Assembly (NCBI GenBank): GCA_029204225.1
Contig: CM055099.1
Coordinates: 58,849,982 to 58,913,981, forward strand
Direction of reading: 5' to 3'
Source of the DNA: Diphasiastrum complanatum
Taxonomy: Eukaryota; Streptophyta; Lycopodiopsida; Lycopodiales; Lycopodiaceae
DNA length: 64,000 nucleotides
Every line of letters begins with the position of its first letter. Position 1 is the stretch's first letter. Below are positions 24,318-36,518 of the stretch, one piece after another. The position numbers were made by a program, and so were the translations under genes. The notes beneath the pieces were generated by a model. The model was given only the letters and a program-made list of their open reading frames with translations, was not told the DNA's origin and made no database searches.

Positions 24318-27300
24318 TCACCGAAAATGTAGCTTCTTCAAAGTAGCCGGTAGTTGTGCTTGACTGCTTTCTCTGCGCTTTAAGCCGCCCCTTCTTGGAG
24401 AAACTCGTGGTCCAGGTTTTATTTTGGATCTGTAAAGAATGCTCATTATAGATCAAATCCAATAGATAAGGCTAGATGTCACAGCAACTTTTACCTCTTA
24501 TAAAATTACCTCTGTGGTGATATCTGTGAGTCCTGCTTCAGAGTTTGCCACCCTCTAGTCTTTTTTGGATTTACCGAATCCTGCATATTCACTGCCACCT
24601 GCATCTCATCACCCAAAACAAAAAATTAAATCTGGTCTCACAGTTGTTTATAGAGCAGACTTTAAATTGCTAAAACCAATCCATGTTTCGCTGACACAAT
24701 TCCCAGAACCTTATTTGGATATTCTGTCCCTTTGATGGTTGCCTCTGTTGCATGCTTCTTTGATGCCTGCATAATGTGTCAAAGGTTTTGAGAAGAAAGA
24801 TAAACATAAACAGACTATCAAATAGAGCGACCCCAAACCTTGATATCTAGATTCTCTGTGCTGAGCATATGTTTTTGGAGGTAGTGGTTTGCAGATCAGA
24901 TTACCAGTCTGGTTAAGTACGGCCGATTACTACCAAGACTATTTGAATTAGAAAATTCCTCCATCCTTGCAAGAGGCTTCCTTGGTCTGAGTACCTTCAA
25001 ACTAGACTCACTGTAAAAGAGTTACATGTAATGCAACTCTAATTAACTTAATAGGAGCTTCCATCAAAATAATGTGAAGAATAGCAGAACGTTTGGTGAG
25101 AAAAATGTTTGCAGGCATGCAGCTAATCTGGTAATTTTCTTTAACAGAGATATGAGTAAATATGAATGTTGTCAGAAACAAGGACAATTGTGATAAAATT
25201 TAGTGCAAACAGCAAACTTGCTATCAATTTGTCTCACGTACAGACCAACTGAGATATGAGGAAAACTGAAGACACAGGAAAGTATGTGACTCATCATTGA
25301 GAAGCATACTAACTTGTCATTGCCTCTTAAGTCCGTAAGTTCAGTGTGCTCCCCAAGGTGCCCAGGTTTGCATTCTTCCACCTCATGCTCTTTCTCTGGC
25401 TGAGACTCTTTAATGGGTTTCAAGGCTTTGCGGCTTCTTCGCGTTATCTAACCCCACCAATGCTATAATTATAACCCAAACAACATTGCATGATCCTAAA
25501 AGCACTACATGGAAAAATTAAGATACATGTAAGACAACTTTTTCTAGAAAATTTACTGAATAAACGAACACCGGTATACATTTGCCTCAGAAGGACATGC
25601 AATAACCTGGACCTTTCTAGTTTCACCCAGGACTTGAGAATCTAATCTTTATAAAGATAATTATTCTTTTTCTCCTGTGGGCCCACCTCAGAAAATGTAG
25701 ATTGCTTTTGTGATAGAGTGTTTATAAGTTTAGCTCTTAGATGGCTATGAATTGGACATCAAACTAAGCATTGGTAAGTAGTTTCCAATTTCAGTTAAAG
25801 AAAAAGAATGATGACGTGGTATTCTCTTGGTTCCCTCACCCCTAGAACTTTCCCATGTCGCGAGTCTTGGCATTCCCCTGTTTCAATTTCCATGCAACCT
25901 GCCACCTGCACTTTCGAGCTTGCTGCACAGCAAATTGGGGATGCACTTGCTTCGGTTACAAGAAACTTACTTCTATAAATGCCCCTTCAAGTATACATTT
26001 GATATCCTGCATTAACCTCTCAGGTGAATCATGGTCAGCTAAATTGACTATGATCGACTTCGTTGTCAAAAACTTTTGCACAGTAGCAATGGTATGAACA
26101 AACTTTCTGTATAGCTGCTGCAACAAGTGATCTTTCATGTCGAGATAGTCAAATGTTGCTTCCATAATTGATGCTATACCACTGCTTCTTCAGAAGTCCA
26201 TGTGGCCATGCTGTCTCTCTCTCACTTGATTGTCTATCTCCAGTGGGTCATGTCTTTAAGACAAATGGCACCAGACTCGTATCCATGGAATTCTCTATCG
26301 TCATCTAGATCTCTAGAGGAGCAAGGGCATCACTCGTGGTATACTCAGGCCATGTGGACCTTTTCATCATCGGGCATCTCCATGATGACTTTTATATCAA
26401 ACAGGATCTTCAGTATATCCAATACTACATACATCGATTTGTTATTCCCTAGCTATTTTGATGCGCATTGGACGGTCTTAGATAAGCCTTGGGAGTTCTG
26501 GATCTCATCATATCACCTGTGAGTGAAGATAGGTAGGTTTCGTGAGATTGCTAAAGAGAACTACATTTGAGCTGGAGACAGAGAAGTATTTCATCTTCCG
26601 ATGCCTTGTATACTATGAGAACGAAGTGAAAATGCCATTATTTATTCAGAGAGCAACCAGACATTCGTTATTCTTGATTTAATAGAACGATCAGCACTCT
26701 GTGGAATTGAAGCTGCACAAGACCTTTCACCATAAACGAGCAGCTAGCGATCTCAAATGAGTTCAAAGACTATTGCTTAGCCAATGGCGTCGAGCAATAC
26801 TCTCTAGGTCATGGCTAAACTGCCACTCTTGTAATTCTCTAGTTAGTTGTAGATGGTTAATCACTTTAATCTTAGATTTGCATAGAGAGACTGTATCTAC
26901 TGAATAATACTTGACATATATCAATATGATACACAGTGTGTAACCAAGTAAGTAAAAAAGAGCAAGTGAAGTAGTCTGATGCTAGTAAGCAATCAAGACG
27001 AACATAGACAGAAGCTCCGCTTGCGTGCGAGAAGATAATTCTATCTAGGATCAAAAGATCCAATTGTCCGCTAGTGAAACGAGACTACTACTCGTGAGAG
27101 AGCTGTGATTCTCTCACGCCAACGCACTGCGTGAATTAGCATGCAGTGCCCTGAAGAAATCAGAGAAAATCAATATAGATTATTTTTCTGGTTGTGTCTG
27201 ATCTTGGATGTCGAATGCTTATGTTGTTTATTTTAATAAGTCTGAGTTTTCTTGTTCCCTTTGAATTCTGCACCTTGACTGAAATGAAGTCGAATGCTAT

Positions 27301-29469
27301 ATTAATTTTATGAACGTAGATCAGTAGTACCTGACTACCCTTTGGTGCTATCACATAATGTTTGACACATACTCGAACACGACAGAACTTAAAAGGCAAT
27401 TCCTCCAATCTACCTAAGACATTTTTCAGAGCAATTAGCCACTTGATGCCAATGGTGACAAACCATGACACTTCGTTATGCGATATAGGGTTTGCTTTTA
27501 CGTTCACATGATACATCAGGTATGCTCTTAGATGCACAGAGCTACTATTGGATTAGGAAGTGGCTATCTAGAGTTGCAAACTCCCACAAACATTGAGTAA
27601 TGGCTGGTAGTTGGAAATTGTCAAGTGGCTGTATTTTTGGAAAACACAGCCCATTGATGATTGAATGGCCCAAGAACTTTGCTAAATGAAATTCTTTTGT
27701 GCAGAAAAAGTTCAAAGTACACATTTGAAAAGAACCTTTGAAGAGGAAAATGTCATACTAAAAAGAACTTACTGCAGTTCAAAGCTTGCTTTGGGGGCAT
27801 GCACATGTTTACTTTGCAAGAATGAGATCAGCAGTGCCTTTTCTCTTTACCATAGAATGAGGCAAGTATTGAGGCTGAATGTGAGAATTTGCATGCAAGC
27901 ATGCACGATGGTCAACCTCCAAATTGTGGAACAGCTACATTGAGCTTGGGAATCTTGTACTTACTTAGATGTAGGTGCATGATGTGAATCAAAACTGTTT
28001 TTCAAGTTCGCACTTCTTGAATACTTGGGCCTTTGCCTAGATATTGTACACTGAAAAGATAACAGGCTTCAGTAATAGCAGTGCAACAACCAGACTATCA
28101 TAATGCACCAAAGGCAAAATCATAGTAAGGTGATGCCAGACGGATATTTAACTTGAGTATAACTAGAGAGTGCTGCTGCTGCTAGTCACCAAGGCCATAC
28201 TTGGTGAATTTTGAAACACGTTCACCGTACTTGATTTACTGCATGCTCTTAGACTCACTTAGATTGCACTCTTGGGAAACCAGATTCAACCCTAAGTGCC
28301 AAAGTTGATGAACATGCTCGCTATTGTTTGTGCAATCTATTCTGCATGCCCTAGGCAAAGTTTTCCACATACTACTGATATATAACAGCTTATTTGTACC
28401 AACAATAGTTTATAATCAAACCAGTACCAGTTGAGACTCAGAGTTCAAAGAAGATTGGTGTCCTGCATATTCAGTATAACGCAAGGCCCTCTCCATTGTT
28501 CTTAAACGGAACTCCTGCATTATGTAAACCAAAAGGTGTAAAACGGGCAAAGATCAAGAGGCTGCATACAATCAGAATCCAAGGATTGATTTATCATCCT
28601 AAAGACAGTTGAATTTTCGATGAGGAATAAAAGCTGTCTTTGATACAAACCTCGAATTCTGGCATCTGTGGGGTTTTCTTGGGCAACACTTGTAAAGTTG
28701 GTCCCTTTAAAATCTGTGTTTCAAGATAATTAATAAGTGGACATATGCACATGCGTCTCCCTTCACTCCCCAGATAGGTACAGGAAAAATTGCTCGTACT
28801 TACAACAAATGAAAACATACTTTCTTGTTTACAGGACGCGCTTTGAATTTAGGAATTTTGGACAGCATTTCTTCCTCGAGCTCTGCTGAACTCTTTACTC
28901 TGAATCAAAGACACCATTATAGCTAGTTAATGCCTGAAACTGCACTTCAGATAAGAAAAACCATGTAGATAAACCAGTGAAGCCGAGGAATTGAAGTCAC
29001 TGCACATAAAGCGTATGTCAGGACATCAGATAAAATAGCCCCACATAAGCAGATGAAGGTGTGTAAGCTACCGAAGACCATCAATTATTGTCATCAAGTC
29101 ATATCAAATCAACTGTAATATAGTCAAAAAAAAAAAATAAGCATAGCTCTACCTGGATGCCCGAATTCTATGAGATGTCTCCAACTCTGGCTCTTTAGGC
29201 TTGGTTAGCTTCAATTTCTGCTTCCTAGGAGCCACTGAGACCCTTTTGTCCTGGTTCATATAAAACAGAAGCTTTTACTGTGAACCCAAAAAAGTAATTT
29301 TGCTGCCAGGAGAATTTAAAAGCCAAATTTTCAAATCGTATCCAATCTCTGTAGCAAGTTGTCTTGAGTTGCTAACCCTGCCTAATGAACGTAACTCTCG
29401 AGTTGTTCCCATTTGAAACTTCTGGACCTTCTCTGCCAAAGAAACAAATGGCTCTGCCAACTCCACGAC
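24318..29469 (-). CDS. TPX2-domain microtubule-associated protein, 5' end missing
   Basis: Exons with GT-AG borders and matching phases: 29,377-29,469; 29,153-29,250; 28,821-28,899; 28,651-28,713; 28,428-28,514; 25,314-25,447; 24,905-25,010; 24,710-24,766; 24,510-24,598; 24,318-24,429 (TGA at 24,318-24,320). The first exon seen encodes EPFVSLAEKVQKFQ; the next two LTKPKEPELETSHR and RVKSSAELEEEMLSKIPKFK with ARPVNKK; then TPQMPEFE and EFRLRTMERA. This is the central TPX2 signature. In plants TPX2 proteins nucleate spindle microtubules and activate Aurora kinase. The basic C-terminal exons (RRSRKALKPIKES to LKKLHFR) lack the second and third conserved blocks of full TPX2, so it is more like a short TPX2-like protein. 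No stop breaks the exons. The exon with the start codon and the N-terminal Aurora-binding motif was not found up to 31,000; it may lie beyond a large intron. The 28,428 donor is a choice between two in-phase sites. Confidence 0.85.
25448..28427 (-). other. Large (2.98 kb) intron of the TPX2-like gene
   Basis: Joins two phase-0 exons. It contains a candidate extra exon at 27,965-28,050 and a possibly once-coding minus-strand stretch at 25,956-26,165 (LLQQLYRKFVHTIATVQKF) that I cannot assign. No transposon with intact ends was seen in it. Confidence 0.6.
27965..28050 (-). other. Candidate cryptic or stop-introducing exon
   Basis: An acceptor (TCTTTTCAG) and a strong donor (GTAAGT) bound 86 bp that are open in phase 0 (SRQRPKYSRSANLKNSFDS). 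Because 86 is not a multiple of three, using it would join AA to A TAA of the exon at 25,447 and create Lys-stop at once. Confidence 0.35.
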
Positions 29470-30532
29470 CTGCCATCCACGAAGACAATTTTATGATGGT
29501 GTAGTTTGAACTTTCAAGATAAGCTAAATAATAATAAACAATTATTAGGCTCTGAACAGCTATTCACTTTCTAAATTTGGATAATGAAACAGATAATGGC
29601 TTGTACTAAATTAGGTGTATGTTTCCGTCGCAACAAGAATCAGAACATGAAGTCAAGGAGCATCACAATCAAAGTCGCTTTCCTGATTCACAGGCAGAAA
29701 ATTTTCTAATCCCTGTCTAAGAAGCATGAACATAACTTCAGAATATAGACTCACAAGCTATGCTACATGCAACCAAAAAAATTGCAAGCCTCCAGAACAT
29801 CATTGCCCTTGGATGCAACAATTTTGCAGGAATCAAAGTTACGTTTGCTGACTTGGGCTACTTTTCAGTCAAAGCAATTCAGATGTTGTGACCTAAACTT
29901 CTTTGATTGATATCGAGAGAGGGCTGACTATTTAGTATCACATTTAAGACCCATTGAACGGGACTCTCTAAAATTTGTTATGATTTGCGATATCACTTTG
30001 GTGGCACAGATTGCATTTACTCCCTCATATATCCCTGTCTATTGTTAGCTTACATTGGTCAAGTTGCATATCTATTGACACACTGAAAGCATGTCGATTA
30101 GGCATGTACAGGTCCATAAAGAGCAATCTAGTGATAAAACATTACAATTAGGTTTGAAGTGTACATATGGATTATATTTGGTTTTCCTATAGCTAAGTCT
30201 AGAAGTGTACAAATTTGCTTAATTTCTAATAGCTCTGGTCAATTTGCCTCAGTTTCTCATAGCCATTATTATTGCAATTATAGCATGTTAGGCAATGATT
30301 TGTGCTACTTTCTCCATGGTCAAGCGATCCATGGTACTTCGTTTTAATTTCCTCAGGGCAATATCATCCATACATCATCAAAGCATGCTGCACAGATCTA
30401 TATTCCTGAAAGGAAATAGCTTCTCATGGTTATATGTGTTGTAATTATTGTGGCATTTTGCAACACTGATCAATTAGGAAATGATTACGGTAAGGAAACC
30501 ACAACACAAAACAGATAATGCATGCGCACGCG

Positions 30533-30595
<63 letters not shown>

Positions 30596-31149
30596 CAAAA
30601 AAAGTGCCCTTGCCCCCCTAAAAACTGGCAAATCTTTTTTCTTTTGGGGAAGGCTAAAGGGCCTAATTTTGGTGCCCTATGAGGTCAGCCCCCAACCCCC
30701 CACCAAATCTTCATTGGACATGTACGGAAGAGTCATTTTTTGGGAAGGCAGGCAACGGCTGCAGCGCACGTTGGAGGAGGCCTCTACCTGACCTTCAGCC
30801 ATCGTTTGAGCTCCAACAACTGCAAAACTTTGTAGGTAAGGGTTTTGGCCCATTCTGAAGCTAATGGCAGTTTCAAATCAAGCTAAAAATCAACCTATTC
30901 TGAGATGTATAGGCTGACTTCTCCAAAAATGACCTCTTTTTTGCAGGTTTTGTTTGGCTAATTGTCACTCATCCATTCCTTCTGAAATTTTGCAGCATTG
31001 TTGAAAAGACTAGGGCGCCCCATGCTGGATAGGCTACTTGGGCAATCAGGAGTTTTGTTGCTTTGCATTTGAGTTTGTAGCAGGGTGCTGCTTTTCACCA
31101 TTTTTCAGGTTAAGTTCAATCACTTTCAAGTTTACAATGCCTAAGGCAA
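29470..31149. other. Unassigned sequence upstream of the TPX2-like exons
   Basis: Expected to hold intron or N-terminal exons of the TPX2-like gene, but no matching exon was recognised. Includes a (GA)n tract and a G/C-homopolymer-rich stretch (30,590-30,720). Confidence 0.5.
30535..30591. repeat. (GA)n microsatellite
   Basis: About 28 GA units preceded by a short alternating purine-pyrimidine stretch (GCATGCGCACGCGC). Confidence 0.95.
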
Positions 31150-31640
31150 GGTCAGAGGCATGGGCACATGTACTGATCCGAGCTAAAACCTGTCTTGAAG
31201 TTGCTAAGGGTCATTGATAGAGAGAGAGCCACAATGGGATTGATTTATGAGTTGATGGATCGTATGGTGGAGCGTATTAGAGCACATAATGTAATCAACC
31301 CCTCACCACGTCATACTATTGAGGAATTTTGTACGGAACATTGGAATATGATGCACTCACCTCTCCACATAGTCGCATCCACAATGGTTGGGGACGGGGC
31401 AAGACATTGAGGAAGTCACAACTAGATTGATGACAGTTTTGCAAAGGTACACTAGAGGGGAAGTTGAGGAGCAAGTCAAGATAGCAGATCAATTGGACAC
31501 ATACAGGAACATGGAGGGTTTGTTTGGACAGCAAGTATACTATAGCATATGCATCACCATCTTTTTTGGTTTTTTCGATTATTGCATTTTGCTACTTTTT
31601 GCTAGTAGTGCTAAGTGGACAACGGACCTGTAATCCAAAA
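31150..31640 (+). pseudogene. hAT-like transposase fragment
   Basis: After a one-base shift the plus strand reads RAKTCLKLLRVIDRERATMG then LIYELMDRMVERIRAHNV, HTIEEF, HWNMMHSPLHIVAS, and in another frame QRYTRGEVEEQVKIADQLDTY. The pattern (ATMGxIYxxMD ... WxxMHSPLH) is that of plant hAT-superfamily transposases upstream of the dimerisation domain. The catalytic part and dimerisation domain are absent. A frameshift near 31,385 and loss of both ends mark it as dead. Confidence 0.6.
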
Positions 31641-31991
31641 TCTCATGTAATCTTCTTCTCTAATTAAGAATACATTGAGGATTTTGGTCCTAACCAATGT
31701 TTTATGGTACCTTTCGAATCGCCTTTTCGAACCGTGTTTGGATCAGGTTTGAATCGGGAAGGAATCGACTTCTCCAGGTTCGAGCCAGCGAATCGGTTTT
31801 AGGGTTTCCTTTTCCCCCTCCCTTAGTTTCTACCCTTCGATTATGTCAAAAACAAGTGCTTTCTTAGTGTTAATGGGTAACATGTACATTATAATTCGTG
31901 ATTAATCGATAGTGAAATTTGAATCCTGACATGCAACTCTTGAGTCTTGTTACCTAACAATACATGTCACCTTGTGATTTAGGGTTCTGAT
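31641..31991. other. Unassigned sequence
   Basis: Contains several TTCGAATCG-like words (31,715-31,800) but no gene. Confidence 0.5.
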
Positions 31992-32516
31992 TGTCATGCC
32001 CATGACTGGTCTCGGATAGCGTGTCCACGCTAGGGACCGGTAAACCAACAACCCGTAAGTTAATTGTGACTATAAGGGAATTGGGGCCCTTATGTGTATA
32101 TGGTCATAATTAATGGTTGTAGGCCTAAACACATGGTGGTGGAGTTGGTATGGGTCTATCAGTGAGTCATTAGGGAACTGGATGACGTAGCCCAGATAGG
32201 CTGCAGAGGTGTTTAGTGAGGTGTCACAGTGCACTACTAATGGTGCATGGGCCTTGGAGGGTATAAGTATACCTGCTGGGCTCTCACTAGTGTTAAGTAT
32301 ACCTGCTGGGCTCTCACTAGTGTATGCTTGATTTGTGATGAGTAGCTACATGCTGCTGGTGTGACTCCTCTTTCCATGACACGGATTGATCCATAGCTTG
32401 GGGGCTAGATCCGTACGATCTAGGTTTGGTTGGGTTGGTTTAACCTCCACCGGTTCCCATGTGTTGTTGCTTTGTATGGTATGCTTAGGCTAGAATCCTG
32501 CTGTGAGGACTTTATA
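31992..32516 (+). repeat. Orphan Gypsy-type 5' LTR
   Basis: Starts TGTCATGCCCATGAC and is followed at 32,517 by TGGTATCAGAGCC, the initiator-tRNA primer site, so it is a 5' LTR on the plus strand. It ends ...ACTTTATAT, not CA. A second, partial copy of its first 180 bp lies at 61,357-61,538. It contains a 30-bp tandem duplication at 32,264-32,323. Confidence 0.75.
32264..32323. repeat. 30-bp tandem duplication in the LTR
   Basis: Two identical copies starting TAAGTATACCTGCTGGG at 32,264 and 32,294. Confidence 0.9.
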
Positions 32517-32529
32517 TTGGTATCAGAGC
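32517..32529 (+). promoter_or_regulatory. Primer binding site, initiator-Met tRNA
   Basis: TGGTATCAGAGCC, a perfect match to the usual plant initiator tRNA primer site. Confidence 0.9.
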
Positions 32530-33449
32530 CAGTCTAAGCAGGATTTACCATCGAAAGTGCCGAGTGGAAATCTCGACGTTTTCTCGAGAATCCGACGGAG
32601 TAAGCAACAAAACGGTGGAATTGTGGAATAATCTTCCCATTGGAAATAATTTTCGAATTGCAATCGATTGTGTGGTAAGTGCGCTACCAGGTTCACAATC
32701 GGTTCGTTTTTATGCTTTCAAATTGGTTTCTTGGAAGGAATTCTGTGTCAATTCTATTGTTGCCGATTACTCTGTGGTTAGCATTTTTGTGAAAGCAACA
32801 GTTACTTTATTGGTTGCTGGATTTTTTCCTCCAGTTTCTTGTTCTTCTCAAAAAAACAGTATTGTATTTTGAATGCTGTCTATTGTCTGTTTGGAAGCCA
32901 GTTTGGTTTTAAAACGGTGGGAATAGGCTGGAATAGAAGCAAAAATACTCTAATCTGTTGGCTGTTGAGTGTTGGTGATGTTTGACAAGTTTGCATGGCT
33001 GCTTACTGTGGAATCACGGGCTTATGCTTCATTTTCTGGCAAACTAACAGCTTGTTTGCAGGGTTAGGAGCCTGTACAGCCATTCTGGAGGATGGTTGGG
33101 TTCAAATTTGATGACTATTTGCTACAGTAGTTGTCATAACCTGCAAAACTAGGTTTTTTGGAAAATTTTGGCAACATAACGACTGTTTTTCAAGCACAGT
33201 GATAGCAAAAACCCTGTAAATATTGCTTTGAATCATTGCTAATGCTGGAAACTAATGTATATAAGTAAAAGCAACTGTAAATCGCTGGCAAAGCAAAGTG
33301 ATCTGCAAAAAACAGCAGATACTTGGGCTTTGTGCTTCCTGCTTCTTTTGAAGGAATGAAACTGTAAATAAACCTCCTAAAAACTCGCTGACAGCAATCC
33401 TCCATCTGCACCTAATAACCAAAGTGGTGGGGAGGGTGGGCGATGATCC

Positions 33450-33552
<103 letters not shown>

Positions 33553-33691
33553 TGGATTCTTCATCCTCAGCGTGTTGTTCGGGCAGAGGGTAGACGGCCA
33601 GGTAGCGCGTGAAGGGCCATAATGAAGGAGCCCGAGTGGTGGAGTGGGTTGGCCCATCGTGAAGAAGCCGTGACATGGAGACGTTTGGAGG

Positions 33692-33713
33692 AGGGGGGGG
33701 GGGGTGGGGGGGG
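33692..33713. repeat. Poly-G run with one T
   Basis: Twelve or more G, one T, then eight G. Confidence 0.9.
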
Positions 33714-34031
33714 TAATGTGGCATTGGCACTTAAGTTTGAAACTTAAGTGGGCCATGCATGTATAGGTGTAGTTGGTTGAGGGGGGGAGTTTAGGCTAGT
33801 TTTCCCATTTTTTGAGTTTTTTAGCTTGTAAATTTCTTGATCAAAGGTGTTTTTCAGTTTTAAGAAACTGATAATTAATTTTTGCAGTTAATTATTTGAG
33901 TTAGCAATTGTTAAAAGATTTTTGATGCATTGACGGTTAATTCCAATTTTATTGCGTAAACGATCCATTTGGAAATTCATTGGTATAATTGGTAAATGAA
34001 AGCACGTATGGTCTAAAAAATTAGATTTTTT

Positions 34032-34604
34032 GTAGACACGCAAAATCTATTTAACCAACTGCAGGCTATTAACTCTAACAACTTGGGCTACCAACCGGAA
34101 ATATTTTCCGACAATAAAAAGTTTAAACGCCTGGAAGTTGTTGAAGACTGGATAAACCGTTGGACAAGCTATTTTAGCTTGCACAACGTCCCAGAGGATA
34201 AACAAATATCATCGGTTCTATTGTTTCTGGAAGGTAAAGCCTCTTCTTGGTGGAGGGAACTTTCCACGAAACCGGTGACTTAGGCTGGATTCCTGACGGA
34301 ATTCCGAAAAGCTTTTATCACGATAGACGATTCCGAGCTGTATATTCGATTTATCAACTGCAAAATGGGCAACCGAGAACTGGACGGTTATGTCCAAGAG
34401 TTCTTGGACTCTTTGGCCAAGGTGCCGGATTCGGGCGCATTCTATTGGAGTTCCAGCGAGCAAATTCAACAGCAGGAAGGCTGCATTGTAGCCCAATTTG
34501 CTTTGCAAAACTTTCTAAAGAAGAACCACGCTGATCCAAAGTTCAGTATGCAGGTTTCCAGCACAATCTATCCATCATTTTCTGAAGCCGAAGGCCTATG
34601 CTGA
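34032..34604 (+). pseudogene. LTR-retrotransposon gag (Gypsy type), broken
   Basis: One plus-strand frame encodes FKRLEVVEDWINRWTSYF, VPEDKQISSVLLFLEGKA, SSWWRELS, then an in-frame TAG at 34,281, then FLTEFRKAFITIDDSE and LDGYVQEFLDSLAKV. This is the retrotransposon gag core (W-x-x-x-x-x-Y-F ... L-x-G-x-A-x-x-W-W ... F-x-x-x-F). It would form the particle shell. No zinc knuckle or pol follows; downstream are diverged echoes of a GCTGATCCA...CAGGT-TCCAGCACA unit (34,528-34,635). It belongs with the LTR and PBS at 31,992-32,529. Confidence 0.75.
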
Positions 34605-35227
34605 TCCAGCGCTCGGAAGGCAGGTCTCCAGCACACTTTTGCCAATTTTCCAAGAAGAAAACACGCTGTTCCTTGCAGATCCAGCACTGATTTCAGAGGC
34701 ACTTTCAGCATTAATTCCTTCAAGCAGATTCAGCGCTCTTCTGCCTAGAAAATTCAGAGTTCTGACAACATTTCTTGCTTCACAAGTTCAGTAGGGTTCC
34801 CACGCCCTTTGCTAACATATTTTCTCTCCAAATTACAGCTCACTTCCTTGGTACCAAGCGTGTAGCTCACTGCTCAGTGATGTATCATGTGGCTACTGCG
34901 TACTCTAGCATCTAATATCTATTATCTACACTCAATAATAACTATTGTATTCTCCTAGCTCTACTTTGAGTTCCTTGTGCCACTGACTCTTTCAGGTGCA
35001 TGGCCAGGCTTCAATCGCTCTAAAATCTACTTTAACATCAACTCCAAGGCATCAACTTTGGCAGAAAGTGGATCGATCCTCTGAAAGCTTGGCCAAGGCC
35101 CATTCGGGTTTCATTTTTTAGCAAAAACGGATTCGAAAAACTTCTTGATTTGAACCGGACCAATTTAAATCGCAATTCAATAATTGAATCACCAATTCGT
35201 GCAACTTTGATTGGTTAATTTTGGTTT

Positions 35228-35317
35228 GGGAAGTCTTTCACCCATGTCAAGACTCTTTTGCCACCCTTTTATGGGAAGTCCTTCAATTATATCAAGACAC
35301 TTTTGCTACCCTTTCAT
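35228..35317. repeat. 45-bp tandem pair
   Basis: Both copies start GGGAAGTC and carry CAAGAC, CTTTTGC and ACCCTTT; about 80% alike by eye. Confidence 0.7.
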
Positions 35318-36496
35318 GAAGAAAGATTTTACCCAACTCATCCATTCTGATAGCTTTGGTGCCAACCTATGTACTCCATAGGCAAGACACAAGGATTGCT
35401 TTAACATTGGCATATACCACACCAATCATGAACTAGCATCCCTATGTGTATATCATCGGCTTGCCAAAGACACACAGAGGTCATGATGCTTGTATGGTCA
35501 AAGTGGACAAAGTTCTCTAGAAAAGCACATTTCATTCAGGTCCAAAAAACTTTGCAAGAAAAAAAAAACATTTGTGACTCGCATGTGTGAATCGCGATTC
35601 TCGGGTGGGTCACAAATCGTGATTTGCTGCAACTATGATATTGATGTAGACACAAGATATAAATGGAAATTTTGCTAGCATATAGGGGACCTACACGTGC
35701 CCATCTTGAGTGATGGATGTATATCAGCAAGCCAAGTCTGGAGTAACCTCTTCCAGAGAAGCAAACCAATTCACACTCAAAATAATGATACACCTCTCTA
35801 TGGGAATCAAAGAAATCATATAATTTCCAATCTAGCAATGAATACCCAAACATCTAGGCACTCTAAAAAGTATGAGAGTTAGAAACCTCCACCTGTAATG
35901 CATGAATTGTCTTGTTAGGAACAACATAAATTTGTGATATAATGTGACTTCGAATGAAAGAATGAGCCCTACCCAATGTTTGTGTGTAGCAAGCCGGTAA
36001 ACTTATATGGCGTGGTCCAGCACAACTAGCCGAAGGGGAAAACACTAACTGTGGATGACACTCTATAGCCAAAGGTGAAGGCTTTGAGGCCTCTAATAAC
36101 TCCTCAATGATGTGTACATATAGCTCTAAATCATCAGTATCATCTGGCCCACAAAGATACATAGTAGTTATGGCAAAAGGCTAGGTGGTTGTCTACAATC
36201 CTTAGCTTGATGATTTGAGCTTTTGCACTAAGCATAAGTTCAAATGCATCTCGGCCATCTCCTATATGTTGTATTGTTTGAAGAAAGTGGGGCATGTGGC
36301 AAATGGCGTTATAGTAGTAATAGCAATAAATGTAAATGAAGGGACCAAAATAGCATATCATAATGGAGGTTTGATATTGCAACCCTGGGCATCCACTATT
36401 TAACATACTTCAGCATATAATGTGAATAACCTCATCCACAAGAAGATTTTGGAATAGATAGGAAAGACTAGTAAACCTGTCATTGTGCTCAAATAA

Positions 36497-36518
36497 CCCC
36501 CCCCCCCCCCCCCCCCCC
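36497..36518. repeat. Poly-C run
   Basis: 22 C residues. Length may be unreliable. Confidence 0.9.

Noticed and set aside
26700-26830. Integrase-like peptide ISNEFKDYCLANGVEQ
   Set aside because: It resembles a retroviral integrase DNG...E region, but only about 20 residues fit and neighbouring frames show nothing related.
27686-27943. Plus-strand 85-codon open frame as a gene
   Set aside because: It lies in the intron of the TPX2-like gene, shows no motif and has no splice or expression evidence.
29640-29740. N-terminal TPX2 exon (text resembling SDFDCDAP)
   Set aside because: Only a few residues resemble the conserved start; there are stops and no fitting splice sites.
35863-36162. 99-codon minus-strand frame as a host gene
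   Set aside because: No domain, splice signals or conserved composition could be identified; left as unassigned.
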